This document shows, one piece after another, positions 31,722 through 44,514 of a stretch of 64,000 nt of DNA (positions are counted from its first letter, which is position 1; each line of letters begins with the position of its first letter). The DNA is from Arthrobotrys musiformis. Lineage: Eukaryota; Ascomycota; Orbiliomycetes; Orbiliales; Orbiliaceae. The notes under the pieces were generated by a model. It was not told the origin of the DNA and did not search any database. It saw nothing but the letters and a program-made list of their open reading frames with translations. The stretch lies in assembly GCA_036971715.1 (NCBI GenBank), contig JAVHJL010000005.1:1116001-1180000 (forward strand), read 5' to 3'. Both the position numbers and the translations under genes were made by a program.

Positions 31722-33247
31722 CAAACACTCCGTGGCGGAATTAATTAGTTATTTGTAATGCTGCAGGGTTATTGTATGAAAAATGGTAGCTTGTTCTCGA
31801 ACATTATTGTCTCGAAACTGGACCCTGAGGCCAAAAATCGTGGTCTTGTACTTAAATCGCCACGTGCGTGTCTAATATAATACTGCAATTGAATAAGTGG
31901 AAGAGAATTGACATGACGTGCGGCCAGCTAGGTTTATTAATTGGGATGTTGTATAGAATCGTTATAGCGTTTGGTTTTATGGTATGCAGTCTAGTCCCTA
32001 GGATCCCTTGAGATTTATGCACCAGAGGTAACCTACAACACCAACACGAAAGATGAAGATGGACCAATGAATTGCAATTAACTGTATTAGAATTGATACA
32101 TTATCCACAAAATTCATGTAGAGCAAACACTAGATATAGGTAAAGAATTGAATTAACTTCTATAAATTTAAAACCGTGCAAAGAAGGCGCTGGCGTGCGA
32201 TCAGTGTAACTTTTTTCGAACGAATATTCGAATATACAAGATCTTAAGAAATCGAAAGGTATAAGTGTGTTTGATTTCGGGAGCCTTATCGGTATGTTTA
32301 CGTCCTAGTCTAGACCCGAATTAGACACCCAGATAAGTGCTTACTTGAGTCTAGGGTACTTTGGAGATTCGTTCCAAATCACTTCAAGTATATCAACGAT
32401 CCTCTTCCTTCAACTGGACTAGTTTCTTCGTGCAGCTATATATAGGTATATAGTTGGTTAGCCAGGCGAGCCAAAGCCGTATAAATCGATATGTGCCCAA
32501 AGCCATGGCGCTTACAACATGTCAAACCCTGAACCTGCAGCAAGGCAACTTAATCCCGACCACATCGCGGACGCGATGGTACAGAGCCTCTTACGCTAAT
32601 CAAATCTAGAAACCCAAACCTAATCCTTTCGGTAGTCTGGGGCCCTTTTGGGACAAGGTATAAGTGGACCCCCCATAATATTTTCAAGATAAAAAGCAGA
32701 CACTTGGCGCCGTGGATTAAATTTATATGCATGCATATGGGATATCGGATGAATCGCTGGACGTCTGGGAGCTAATGGATCGAATCAGATGAATGTTTAT
32801 ACTACACAGCCAGCATGTGCGGAGCACCACCAGCCCCATGGCGAATCGCAACGATTCCTGGCCCTTAGCTAGCCCCGATGCCAGGCGGCCACTGAGGTTG
32901 AATCCGCTGCACACATTTCAGATCTGGAAGCTAGCTAGCTGTACAGCGCTGTGCCACATACTATGATGATAGAATATATATACGTACACGTCGAATCTTA
33001 CTCAGAGCTTGGCTATCGGAAGGATATGTGTAACACATACTTCGAATTTAATTTCTCCCTTTCATTTTCGATCTTCCCTTCTTTATTCCTTTAATTTTTT
33101 CAGCGCTTACTTAATAATATATGGGTCAAAATATTATTTAAACACTGTGCTTCTTATAGAATTATAAATTTATTCGCACTTGCTATCAACATTCAGCTAT
33201 TTGTCGTTTGTATATCCGAACACGAAAGGTCTCGACCTAAATTATAA
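31722..33247. other. Intergenic, no gene seen
   Basis: About 1.5 kb, AT-rich and without a supported frame. The right end, before 33248, is very AT-rich (33050-33200) and probably the promoter of the membrane-protein gene. Confidence 0.45.
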
Positions 33248-35291
33248 ATGTCGGATAACGGCACAGCATGGCTACTAGACGTACGCGCAAATGCACCACC
33301 ACCATACCCTCCCACCGAAGCCCGGATGTCCGCCAATGCGGATACGTCTAGCGGCGTAGTTACCTCTGGCGAAGAAGCGAAGCCCAACCGCAAACTAAGA
33401 GGGGGCCGCTTACGCAATAATTTTTCGGAATTATTTTTCAGGTTGTTCCTGGCAGTCTGCTCTAGCGTATTTATAGTCTTAGCAGTCTTTGCGTATTCAG
33501 TGGATGGGAAGGATGTACAACGTAGTTCAGATGGAAGGCAACTGCTAGAGATAATTAAATGGGTAAGATACTCTGAACTGTCCCTCTGATATTAGATGTA
33601 TCGATGCTGATGGTGTTTATCTAAAGGGCCCGACCGTGTTCCCAATCATCTTTGCCGCAATCGTGGGTGACTTCCTACAGTCTGTGGCTTTGAGGCGTGC
33701 CCAGAAGGGTGCCAAACTAGGCACTCTCGAACAGCTAACTCGAACCATAAACATTTTCACCGCTATCACAACTCCATATTTCATCCGAGCGTACAACTGG
33801 CTGTCTATCCTCTTATTATCCCTTTGGGCAATTTCCCCATTAGGCGGACAAGCATCGCTCCGACTGCTATCCACACGTCCGGTTACCGTCCGGACCGCGC
33901 ACAGTGTCCGTTTTCTAAGTCCTACCAACGTATCTAGCTACCTTTCGACAGGTGGCCGGAACTATGGAACCTGGAGAGTCCAAGCGGAGTCCCTCTACAC
34001 CGCAAGCTTGTTGGGCACAGGGGCATCAAAATACCGTACCTTAGACCCTTGGGACAATGTTAGGGTGCCATATATAGAAGAATTGGAGCGGCAGACACCC
34101 GAGCCTGGCTTGGACGGATGGTACGACGTTACCAACCAGAATGTAACCTACTCATCCCTTCTAGGAATCCCGATAAGAGGGCTTGCCAGTAATATCACGG
34201 TCACCGTTCCGACGAGCTACTCCAAGCTCAACTGTTCTTACCTTGATGTCTTTCGCAACGATGAATGTTTCCAAAATACCACGGATAGATGCTTCGATGC
34301 CACAAGACCTCATATCCCGGACTGGTTTTTCCCATTCGCACGAGCCAACAGGGGGTGGGATTATGGTTATTACATGCTCGTCGGCATGAATGTCAGCCAG
34401 ACCGCATTCAACTCCTCGGATGGTAATGACAGTCCGGAGCCATTGGACCTTATCTTTGAGTCCGGAGGCAGGGCTGGGACTTCAGTTGCCTGGTGTAAAC
34501 TCTCCCAGACATACCTCGAGGCCGAAGTGACTTGTCCAGCCTCTCGTTGCGCCGTTTCCAAGGTCCGCCGCCTATCTATAGGAACAGAACGTCCACCGTT
34601 ATTCTACAAAACCACGCCGGGGAAAGTTGGCACCCTATCCAACTTTCTGACGGATTTCTCGCTGGTTGCAAAATCTGGAAAACCGTCATATAGCAACTTC
34701 AATCAGGGCTATATATACAACCCCGATGACCCCATAGCCGGTACCGCCGACTGGGTAGACCTAGTAGACGTGGGAATCCAGAACTTCGAAGTCAGGGCGA
34801 CGCAGTTGATGAATACTCTGCTAGCGGCGGCCCAAGGCCCAGCGCTCTACCTCAGCAACTACGACATCCGACCATACAATTACACTTATTCTCCAGCTTT
34901 AGGACGGGTCGTTGTCGCCGAATCCGCAGCTGGGGAGTCCACCAGGACAAGAGAGTTCCTTATTTGTTATAAAAGCTGGTCGATAGTGTTGTTATTCTGC
35001 GCTGTGTTATTATTTACGATGGGGGTTTCGAGCGCTATCCTCGCATGCACCACGTTGGCGCCTGATGCACTTACTTCCCTTTCCGCTCTTGCGGCTGAAA
35101 GTCGGTTTTTTGATGTAGAGCACGGCGGCTCCACTCTCGACCGCGATGAGAAGGCTATCGCTTTGAAGGAGCGAGTGGTTAAGTTGGGGGACGTGGAGGC
35201 GTCTAATGGGATAGGGTACATTGCCCTTGGGACGATAGATACGTACAAAGGGGCGGTTGGGGATTTGAGCAAGGGCCGCGTCTATAAATGA
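33248..35291 (+). CDS. Large fungal membrane protein of unknown function (659 aa, 2 exons)
   Basis: Exons 33248-33562 and 33627-35291, joined at a GTAAGA...AAAG intron in phase 0. After a ~55-residue polar N-terminus there are hydrophobic segments at about 65-85 (LFLAVCSSVFIVLAVFAYSV), 107-122 and 155-175 (WLSILLLSLWAISPLGGQ), then a ~400-residue presumably extracellular region with many N-glycosylation sequons (NVS, NVT, NIT, NCS, NTT) and cysteines, then a last membrane segment SWSIVLLFCAVLLFTMGV near 575-600 and a short cytoplasmic tail. The sequence around SPLGGQASLRLL is one I associate with widespread uncharacterised fungal membrane proteins. No enzymatic motif is visible; a receptor or sensor role would be speculation. 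Confidence 0.75.
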
Positions 35292-35868
35292 TTTGCTTTT
35301 ATATAGAGGGTTTATGTATATTATGAATTTGAATTTTGGAGTATTTATGTGTTATCGAAACGGGATTTTAAACGAAATTTCTTGTCTCGCACCCAGACTA
35401 CTAGGGTTTTTTCTTTTCATAGCTTTCGAAATCCTTCCTCCATTTCGAGAAATATAATATAATAAACAAAGACTACAGGGACCCAGGTACCCCCTGTTTT
35501 CAACTCAGGACGCAGGGGAAATACAACATGACCCACATATCGAGATGATCTATACGGAATTATGGATTTACTCGGTCTCTCAAAGTTAAGATTCCTACTT
35601 TTGTAGCACAAACTTTTAGGTAGTATATATGATATAGATATTTGATGTGACTTTCCATAGATAGGTTGATCTGGGGATGTTTTCGAAGTTTCTTGGGATA
35701 CAAATTATGAATGATTTTCTTATCAGTCAAATTCGATTAAACATTTGAATTTAACGGGTGCCCCCAAATGATTATTATAAAAAGAAAGACGGTCTCTAAT
35801 TCCGGCCTAGTTTTTATTCCCCATTCAACATCATCTTGGTTATCTTCGGTATGTATCAAGCCCCGCCT

Positions 35869-35890
35869 GGTCTTGTTCCCAGCCTCACCC
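35869..35890 (+). repeat. Dispersed motif copy
   Basis: GTCTTGTTCCCAGCCTCACCC, one mismatch to the core consensus CTCGTTCCCAGCCTCACCC. Confidence 0.55.
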
Positions 35891-37578
35891 AGGGCCTCAT
35901 CCTCACCTTCCTTCTGCCTCTTGGAGCTACTTTATCTGAGGCTATTCTGTACGTATACTATATACCTTTTGGTCCTATAGCTACGACCGACGATTAATAT
36001 TTGAAAGGTCGTGTATCCTTAGCACGACAGGCTACTAAGCCTACCACAAACCCCCGCTTCGGGCACCGAGAACTTGGTTTTCGATTTCAACATCGATGTT
36101 GTTGAACAGAACTTAGCGGTGGCGGTAATATCCCAAATTATCATTCCAATTTCCTACATGTACACTTGCTAATGCCGAGTACGGGTGTTCCACATAGGCA
36201 AGGGACTATAAAATTATTATCGATAGGGAAATATGGAAGAGATCGCAATGACGCAAAGGGGTGGGGGAAAGGGGAAGAGACAAAGAAAGAGGAGGTTCGA
36301 AAGGCATATAATATTCCATTGCGCACGGATAGCGACGCCCAAAAAAGAGAGAATCCTCTATTGAGCGTGTTTCGAGCGACTGGCCATGGAGGAAAAAGGG
36401 AGTTGCTATTGAATATTCGAATATTCAACTTCGCTTGGGCATGCATAATTGCATAAGTAAAGGGGGTAGACACTTAAATTTGATGCCCCCCTATTTCAAC
36501 GTTTATGTCTAATCTGCAATATTTTAGAAAATATGTTATATATTCTAATATAATTATTTGATTTTTGTCGTTTCTATAATTAAATACCTTCTTTTGAAAA
36601 TAAAGCCTGGAGCCTGGGGTGGTTCATATCAGGCATCGTCCATAGGTGGCGATTACAGACATACATACATGAGCACGTTAGGAGAATCGATACCAGCAAC
36701 TGAAATTGTAGTAGTTAAACGTTACATAAATATAGTACTTTCTAGTCACCTGGATCTCGATCACCATAACTCGCTCGTCGAGATAAAATTTCAAGTAGTA
36801 CTATCAATATTAAAATATTTGATGTTCCATGATCTCGTACCCAGACCGCAATGTTCCATAAATATTGAAATAAAAGTCGGAATTCGTTTTCAGGTTGCCG
36901 AGTTTCCTGGGCCTGCGCCTCCGGCGTCGTCAAACCCGACATGGAGGAGTGCGTGCACGTTGTGCTCGCAAATCTAACACTTCCAACATAGCTAGTATTA
37001 TTTAGGTCCATAGAACTAGACGAGGCTGAGTCAGTCCCAATCCTGTTGAATTCAGGCAGCGTTCCTTTAAATTAACTAAGCTAAGACGTACTTCAGCAGA
37101 TAGTCTCACAGGACCCCGCAACACGGAGTAATGTTGTATTTTGCCAGATGGAACCAATTGCAACTTGACGATAAAGTTATAAAGTTATCGATCCCTAAGT
37201 GGGGTGGACGAAATTTATAATCTTTTCTAAGGAACTATCTGCAAACAAATTTGGGTGACGATGTTGATATCTTATTATTGAACTAAAATTTCGGGTTTTG
37301 AGCCTCGGAATTATTGTGATGGTATTTTGGTCCTACGAGGAGTACCTATATCTGATCGAGCTAAGCTATCGCGCGATGGAGCGGGCGCGGTTGCAACGAA
37401 TTATTCCAAAAACGCGCAACATTTAGGCCTCGCTGGTTGCAATTAATTAAAGTTACCCCGCACCCTCACCATGCTACAGCCCGCAAGGAAACCGGTTTCA
37501 GATATGAAGCCAAAACAGAAAGAAAAAAAAATCGCTCTAAAAAAAAGAGAAAAAAAGGAGTAAAAGAATAAGAGAAGA

Positions 37579-37683
37579 TGAGCAAGCTTGGATTCGAACC
37601 AAGAACTCCTTCCGACTATGAAGGAGTGTTGCCACAACCTTCGATATTGCGAAGCCGTGTGTTTCCAGTTACACCACAAGCTC
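37579..37683 (-). tRNA. tRNA-like sequence, 105 nt, non-standard anticodon region
   Basis: On the minus strand GAGCTTG...CTTGCTCA (5 of 7 acceptor pairs, two T-T mismatches), D stem GTGT/ACAC with A-box-like TGGTGTAACTGG, and a perfect T arm CTTGG-TTCGAAT-CCAAG. Between them lie about 55 nt that fold into two or three small hairpins (CTTCG/CGAAG; ACTCCTT/AAGGAGT) rather than one normal anticodon arm. It could be a tRNA with an unusual insertion, a pseudogene or a tRNA-derived SINE head. Confidence 0.45.
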
Positions 37684-38525
37684 TTCCCACGAATTCTACG
37701 AATCGGGAACTACATATATATACACGCAATATGCTGAGCGGGATTATTGAACCGGACCAGCCGATAACCTGGGTAACATTCGAACTCAACAAGCTAAGCC
37801 GGACATTAGTATTATAGTCAGTTTGACTGGGTGAGGCTCCAAAGCAGGGCTATGTAAATGTACTTAGTACCTGCATAACACTGAGGAAGGGCCTTCGGCC
37901 TTGGTTTACAGGGTACTCCGTAGTCTAACCTCGACAGAGTTCGGGCTGATATATATATAATCATGATATCGATCTCCAGTGAGGGCAGCTAGCAGAGCTA
38001 ACACAGGTCCAACACATAAAAAGCAACAAAACTGAAAATCCAGCTAAAACATAGCCTCGAACTAGTCTCGTTCCCAAACCTCGAACCTGCTGAGCAACTA
38101 ATCTTTGCAGTTGTATGTGTCGTTGGTTTTGAATTTACATGTAACTATGCCTTGACTAGGTCTCGAGATCTCTAGCACTGCCCTGCCTTCATCCGACTAT
38201 AATTAGTTTCAAGAATTTTTTATCTACATGAATATTCGAATAGACATTTACATGCTTCGGCCAGCCCTAGTTCGCAGGACAATTTACATTTGGAGCAACT
38301 TGCAATATGAGCTCTAATCTTCATGAATCAAAGGACCACATGAGCCTGCGACTCCCTAATCGGCCTAGAGCCAACAATATGCGTTAGATATACATGTACA
38401 GATGTATCTGCCTTTTAAACCAATTGTTAGGCCTTCGAAGTTAGGTCCAGAAGAAGTAACATTAAGGGCGGTATTTCTTTTTATATTTTTTTTTGTTGCG
38501 ATGTATGTAAATACATGTGCATGTA

Positions 38526-38548
38526 TAGTCTCGTTCCCAGCCTCACCC
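38526..38548 (+). repeat. Dispersed motif copy
   Basis: Exact copy of the consensus CTCGTTCCCAGCCTCACCC, preceded by TAGT. Confidence 0.6.
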
Positions 38549-38892
38549 ATGTGCAGCTTTCCCTTCATAGGAGCTCCATGTGCACATACATGCAGCGTGG
38601 GTTTTGAGATCGTAAGATTTATGTGCCACACGTACGGGTCCTCGTGCTTTTCGAATTTCATAAATGGCCCGCCACATCCTTCATGATGCCTGGGTATAGG
38701 ATCGGTCATATCTATTACATTCTGCCCTGAGCAAGCCCAGTTGTGCGATTCAACATCTCTCCCTCTGAAATACTGGAACCAATGATGGTATTAGAGAGAA
38801 TATTCTAAAATAGTGGGACCGCGAACCTGATCGTTAAGATAATACGCCTAGAGTAGACTTCGAGCTAGTAGAGCTACTCGGAAAAACCAGAA

Positions 38893-41030
38893 ATGGCCCC
38901 CTTTCGTTTCCGCAATGAGACTTTTTCCTTCGCGGCTATTCTTATGCTCATATTGACAATTCTTCCCGGGGTCTTTGGCGTCGATACATATCACAATAGA
39001 TTGCTACCCTCGCGACCAAAGATCGCTATTACTGACCAAGCAACTTACTATTATAGCATTATAATTCATCCCGATCACCGGATCGGTAGTCCCGAGCTTA
39101 AGAGGCTCCTACGGGCCATGGAAGCCATCGCGGTACCCCCAAGGAAGCACAATGTTTATGAAGTAAAGAGCAAGTGGATGGGCACATGGATGGTGGTGGT
39201 CGCATTCCCTTTAACGCAAAATATCCCGGAGATAATAGATCGTCTTCGTTGTAAAGCGGTATGAGCGCGATCTTTTACGCCCGTGAAAATAAATTTTCAC
39301 GATACCTTCCGTCTTCGATAGTAACCAAAGAGAGTGATCTAGGTATTGAATCACGCATTTACCCCATCCGAAGATGCCGCAGGTCACCCCGAACTGCCGC
39401 GGTGGATAGACCCGGATGCAATCGAGGGTAAGAAAAGCCCAAAGCGGCCACTTGATCAGGATCCCGACGGCGAAACACAAGCTCGGATAATAAAACCAAC
39501 AATCGACCTCGCGAACCAAACCTCCCAATCATTTAAGCCCCGTGGGCGGCCATATGAGCGCCGCGACACGGGCGGGAGCTCTAGAACAGCAAAAAAGTCC
39601 GCAAGTGGTCTTGGGGATGATATGGAGGGGTTGGATGTGTCGCGATTACAGGGGCGTGCAGCTCTTCCTGAGTTCAGAATGATATCTCAACCCCCAGATG
39701 TGAACCCCTTCTCCCAAATGACGGACGCTTATATTGATCGTGAAGGAGGAAAGGGTGTTTTGGTGTACGTAGCAGACACGGGATTTGACTGGTCACATAG
39801 GGTACGTATACTTGCGTCTATAGCTCCTATGATTAGCAACATGGCCATATGGGGACCACTAGGTCTCTTCAAAGTCTCGAACACAGTGTCTCCAGCCTAT
39901 AGGCTTGCCTCACACCCCGACCACCAAAGTGCCTATTGGCCCATTGAAGCGTTTATATACTTGTAAAGTATAACAGCTATGCTAATCTTAATGTAGGAAT
40001 TCTCGGTCCGCGGAGAAAAAACTGTACGGAGCTGGTTATTTACAGGGCCGATGCCAAAAGATGAGAAAGGCGACAATATAGACCCATCGGATTCGGATAC
40101 CTACTCCGGGGTTCAATATACACCTCAAGGGACCTGGGTAGCGTCAAAAATCGTCGGAAAGAGAGTCGGAGTTGCACCAAGGGCAGAGTTAGTTGTCGTG
40201 AGAATCGTTAGCGGTGAAAATGCCTTCCTAGTATCCTGCCAATTAGAGTATATTCTCAAAATTTACGACCACTGGCGAGAAACTGAGGCAAATGATAATG
40301 GCATAAAGGGAGCCGTTGTGGTCCAAGCGTTCGAATAGGTCTTGCATGATAACTAGTCAGCAGAATGGAATTCAGCATTTTTAGGTTTGATAACAGAAGC
40401 ACTAAAAAAACTCGAAGATTTAAATATGAACGTCTTCTTATCAGCTGGGAACGGGGACCCGGTAAGCCAAAGCATCTCCCCCTTCGGAGCCCAAGGGATC
40501 ATACCCGGTCTTTGTCAGATATATATTCCGGGCCAAAACTCTTCTAAATCTCAGCGGTCTAATGACAGGAAGAAAAAATTACGAAGCAACCATTGGCACA
40601 TATATTAGCCAACCACCACCTCTTCGGCCAAGTAGCTGTAGTTGGGGGGGTAAACCCCAAGAATGGGCAAAATATATTTCAAACACACTCAAATATCGGA
40701 TTTTACGCACCAGCAAGGAAAATACTGATTCCTGATGCCTCACGGAGCTCGAGGTCTCAATATCTTCTACTTGAGGGTACTTCATACGGTATATATATAT
40801 CCTAACCCCTATCGATATATCCTAAATTCATTCATTTATAAGCAGGCACTGATATTGATCTTTAACTAGCCTCACCACTTGCAGCGGGCGTTTGTGCTAC
40901 ACTCATGTCCCGAGGATGGAAATATCCTTTACAGAGGATGAGGGACCTGGCATGGAGGCGAACCAAAGAAGGCCCGCCGATAATTTGGAATGGGATTCCA
41001 AAAGATTACTGGGGAAATGCAAAGCGTTAA
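38893..41030 (+). CDS. Secreted subtilisin-like protein A, catalytic His lost; two in-frame stops or a micro-intron
   Basis: Exons 38893-39258, 39343-39801, 39997-40461, 40569-40788 and 40870-41030. It begins with a signal peptide (hydrophobic core FAAILMLILTILPGVFG) and has a ~120-residue N-terminal region before the S8-like domain. The catalytic Asp (VADTGFDWSH, D267), oxyanion-hole asparagine region (SAGNGDP) and serine (GTSYASPLAAG) are kept, but the HGT motif reads QGT (Q319), so the catalytic histidine is missing. Exon 3 carries two in-frame TAG codons at 40336 and 40354. Removing 40321-40356 as a 36-nt GT...AG intron would clear both in frame, but that is unusually short. Otherwise this copy is a young pseudogene. 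Intron positions match paralogue B downstream. The C-terminal IIWNGI motif is shared with B. Function is unknown; a secreted pseudo-protease or former protease is likely. Confidence 0.7.
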
Positions 41031-42347
41031 TCACGGGTATATACGTCAAGAGCTAAGCTTCTTTAAAAAATTCTTCAACCAGAATCGAATTCTTCGTGGC
41101 GGGTCAAGATAGAGACTAGGCGGATAACACGCGCACGATAATGTTTAAATTCAAACCAACCACGGGCCCAGTAACGTATTGGGTTGAGTTCGAAGGCGGC
41201 TACGGCGATGAATATATCTATATATACTTCCCTCGAGGATATGAGTAGATTCTATTATAAATTTAGGGGAGCTGCAATCCGTGCTATTTCTGGTTTATGA
41301 ATTAAATTAACCAAGAGTGGAAAATACGGCCTGGGGATCTTAGATAAATTTATAAATGGCGGCGCCGGCCGCAAATCAGGTGGGATCGCTATATATATAG
41401 CTTCAAATTAGTATGTACATATAGATGGATATCTGGATACTAAGTAATCTCAAACTTTGTTATGTATTCACGCAACAGTCCCACGAATTTCTAATTTAGT
41501 GCAGGGCTAAAACTAGTACTCGTAATATTCACAATGATCATGATGCATGCGCATGATGGGGTGATCATAATCATTGCATTGCAGGACCACAGACTGTAGA
41601 TATCGTGCCGCATTTTACAACATTTACAACACAGATGGCACCGACACCAAAGCCCTGTTTCATGCATATATATGCGGGCAACTTGGGATACTCCAAAACT
41701 GGCTGCTCAGCCTTCCGCAAACTGAATCGGGACATCCTTCTTTCGGATTCCGAAATCCTCAAGATCCTATCATTTTTTTGACCAGCCCTGGCACTGGGCT
41801 GTCTTTTTTCCCTTCTTTGACAACGCCAGTCTCATAACTAATGCAACATTTGACCAACACATGCAGGAATAGCATATCGTGCTGCGGACTCTCGCTGCGC
41901 ACCAACTTGTCGCGTTATATACGTTATATACGTTATATACGTTATATAATTGTCTAATAGCAGTTTCTGGGCGATGCTTGCCAGTCGGTTCGCTAGAAAA
42001 TAAATGAAAACGGGATATCCTCTATGCTCGTTTTGACTGTCTACTTCATTGCTGTGCCAGTGTAGCTATCTACTCCTGTGGCACCGCCGTACAACTAACC
42101 TCAGGTCCTAGGTAGGGAGGCTATTGTGTAACGTGGTTTAAATGAGCTCCAGGCGCATGCGACGGAATTTTAAAATCATGGTTTCTGAAGCTCAGATTTC
42201 GCTGTCTAAGACTCAGGAAATAAATAGTTATTTTATCCTGGCCCTGTCATGGCAAAACCTTCAATATTGCATGTCATAGTCTAGCACCTATTCTTCAAAG
42301 CTCCACCATATATACATTTAGAAATTCCATTAAGAAACTAGCTTCCC
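41031..42347. other. Intergenic between the two subtilase-like genes
   Basis: 1.3 kb without a supported gene. I looked for a third subtilase fragment and saw none. It contains a small minisatellite at 41914-41948. Confidence 0.5.
41914..41948. repeat. Minisatellite, 9-nt unit
   Basis: GTTATATAC repeated almost four times without mismatch. Confidence 0.8.
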
Positions 42348-44514
42348 ATGGCACCCTATTCTCATAAGAGGCCTGCCCCATTTTCCTTCTTAATTTTCTT
42401 GGTTCTAATTTTCCCAGGGATTTTTGCTGCCAATGGGAAACCCTGGATGAGCAAAATTGGAACATGGGAGAAAGGTTTCATCCAAGCATATTTTATCATC
42501 AAGTCGGAACACCGATTAGATACGCAATCCGTTAATGAAGTCGCTAATTTTGGTCGCAAATATGCCGTAACCCCTCGAGACCAAGCTGTTTACTTCGTAA
42601 GGAGTGAACTCCTAGGGACTTGGATCGTGGTAGTCGATGTTTGGCCGATGACCGGGGATACGGCCGTCAAATTTAGCAAAGAATGTCAACAGAAACTTAA
42701 GCATCTAGTATGTTTTCTTTGTCTCGTTCCCAGCCCGCCCGGGCGATGTTTTCTTCTCAAACTACTCTCGTTGGGAATAAAAGACCCATATAACTGATCT
42801 GGACATGAATAATTATAGGTCGACGCACAGGTTTTTGGCCTCTTCGAGAAAGGGAACGGGGTCGGGTATTATGCTCGGGGCGACACTACACCGAGTTGGA
42901 TGGACGCATCGAAAGTACTCTCAAAACGCCAAGATGATGGTGAGAGTGGTGAGCCCAGCGGTCGAAAGGACAAACGTAGTCCCGTAAAGGCCGATACGAG
43001 GATTAAGGTTACTGGAGCAGGGGTTGGGGATAACATGTCGAAAGCTGATATAATACCCGTTCGTTCTGAAAACGTCGAAAATTTAATTATATCGCAACCC
43101 CCAGGAGTTTCCATCAAGGAAATGAATGGTCTAACTTATCATGAGCGTGGGGCTGGGTCCGGTGTCGTGGTTTATGTCGTAGATAGCGGCATCGATCTAT
43201 CACATAAGGTAAAGTGCCCCTGGGGAGACTTTTAACATAGCCTTACGTTCAGTCTCCGAATCACACCTGCCCACGACATTATCAACGGTTTCTATTCTAA
43301 CGTATTCATTTCTTGCTATAGTACTTCGAAGCATACAGAAATCAATTCATGAGCGATTCATCACTAAATTGGCTCTATTCTGGCCCAATGCCCAGCGACG
43401 AGAGAAACGACGATGGTAGACCATTCAAGGGCTTCGGTAATAGTGAGCCAGTCCGTAAAATTCTATATACCGGGACCGTGACTGCGTCCAAAATCGTCGG
43501 CGAGGCGGGAATCGCCCCTTATGCGGATATAGTGGCAGTTAAACTACATACAGGCCGAAACACCATGAATTGGATCAACGATATCGATTGTTTTCTCAAA
43601 ATATTCGACCATTATAAATTACTACATGCTTTAGACCCGTACAATGAACTCGGTTTCAAGGGGGCCGTTGTCGTTGCCGGGCCTGGATCTAATACGGACA
43701 ACTTAGAAGGTCAATCTAATAAAGTGCGCGAAGGATCCGCCGAGGTTCTACTGAGAGAAGCACTATACTTCCTTGGTAGGCTGAATGCGCACGTGTTTTA
43801 CTCAAACGTCGGTAAGAAAGAGGTAAGTGCTCTGTATATCAATTTACACCAATCCAGAGACAGAATCTGATGACAAAAAAATCAACAAGAACGCCTTCAA
43901 GTTTCCAAGAAGCCAGGCTAGGAGAGCATTAGGTATGCCGCTTGGATATCTTCAGGAGGGCGATGTAGAGCTTGCCAAGATGACTAAAGCTGCAATTATC
44001 GGTATCGCCGACAGCGAAGACGGTACCAAAGCGATAGATAAAGAGCTCCCTCACCTTGTCAAACTGTACGCGCCTGGAATTGCTGCGGCACCCTGGTTAT
44101 TTGATCACTATAGGGGCAACCCCCAAAAATTACCATTCATCAATCAGGTCACAAGCCGTTATGGTGAGTAAAATATGCCTTGCTTAGCTAGCCCTGCTCG
44201 TTGCCCCTCTCAAAGATCTTGGACTAGGTCTGAGACGACTCGGTCTGTTATATGCATATGTATTTATGTATTCTTGAGATAGGCTAACTCCTGCAATAGT
44301 TAGTGCATTGGCTGGAGGCGTTTGCGCGGTATTGATAAGCCGTGGTTGGGAAGACCCATTGAAAAGAATGGAAACTATAGCGTATAAGCGATCGGACAGC
44401 AAGGATAGCCCTAAAGTTATCTGGAATGGAATTAATCTCTCTACTTGGGAGAAAGCTTTGAAGGCGTATGATGTTGGGAAAGGGGGCGCAAGCGGGAGTG
44501 GGGGTGGGAAGTGA
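42348..44514 (+). CDS. Secreted subtilisin-like protein B, catalytic His and Ser both replaced (579 aa, 5 exons)
   Basis: Exons 42348-42707, 42819-43208, 43322-43822, 43890-44163 and 44300-44514; the acceptor of exon 4 could also be at 43860. The reading frame is intact throughout. The signal peptide core is FSFLIFLVLIFPGIFA. The S8 fold markers are clear: aspartate in VVYVVDSGIDLSH (D242), then TGTVTASKIVG where HGT is expected (T300 for His), GIAPYADIVAVKL, and near the end SRYVSALAGGVC, where the GTSxAxP serine aligns with R507. With His and Ser gone it cannot act as a serine protease. The ~120-residue N-terminal domain and the C-terminal VIWNGI motif match paralogue A, as do the four intron positions. 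Because the frame is intact, the protein is probably expressed and selected for a non-catalytic role. The tail is Gly/Ser-rich (GKGGASGSGGGK). Confidence 0.8.
42721..42741 (+). repeat. Dispersed motif copy inside an intron
   Basis: GTCTCGTTCCCAGCCCGCCC lies in the first intron of subtilase-like gene B, 14 nt after the donor. Confidence 0.55.

Larger units (their letters stand above)
35292..38892. other. Gene-poor region with repeats
   Basis: 3.6 kb, AT-rich, no convincing gene. It contains copies of the dispersed CTCGTTCCCAGCC motif at about 35869, 36833, 38063 and 38526, and a tRNA-like sequence at 37579-37683. Minor frames such as those near 36166-36977 show no motif and are opposed by frames on the other strand. 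Confidence 0.5.

Noticed and set aside
41574..41837. Possible third subtilase fragment between copies A and B
   Set aside because: The 87-residue frame shows none of the S8 or C-terminal WNGI motifs.
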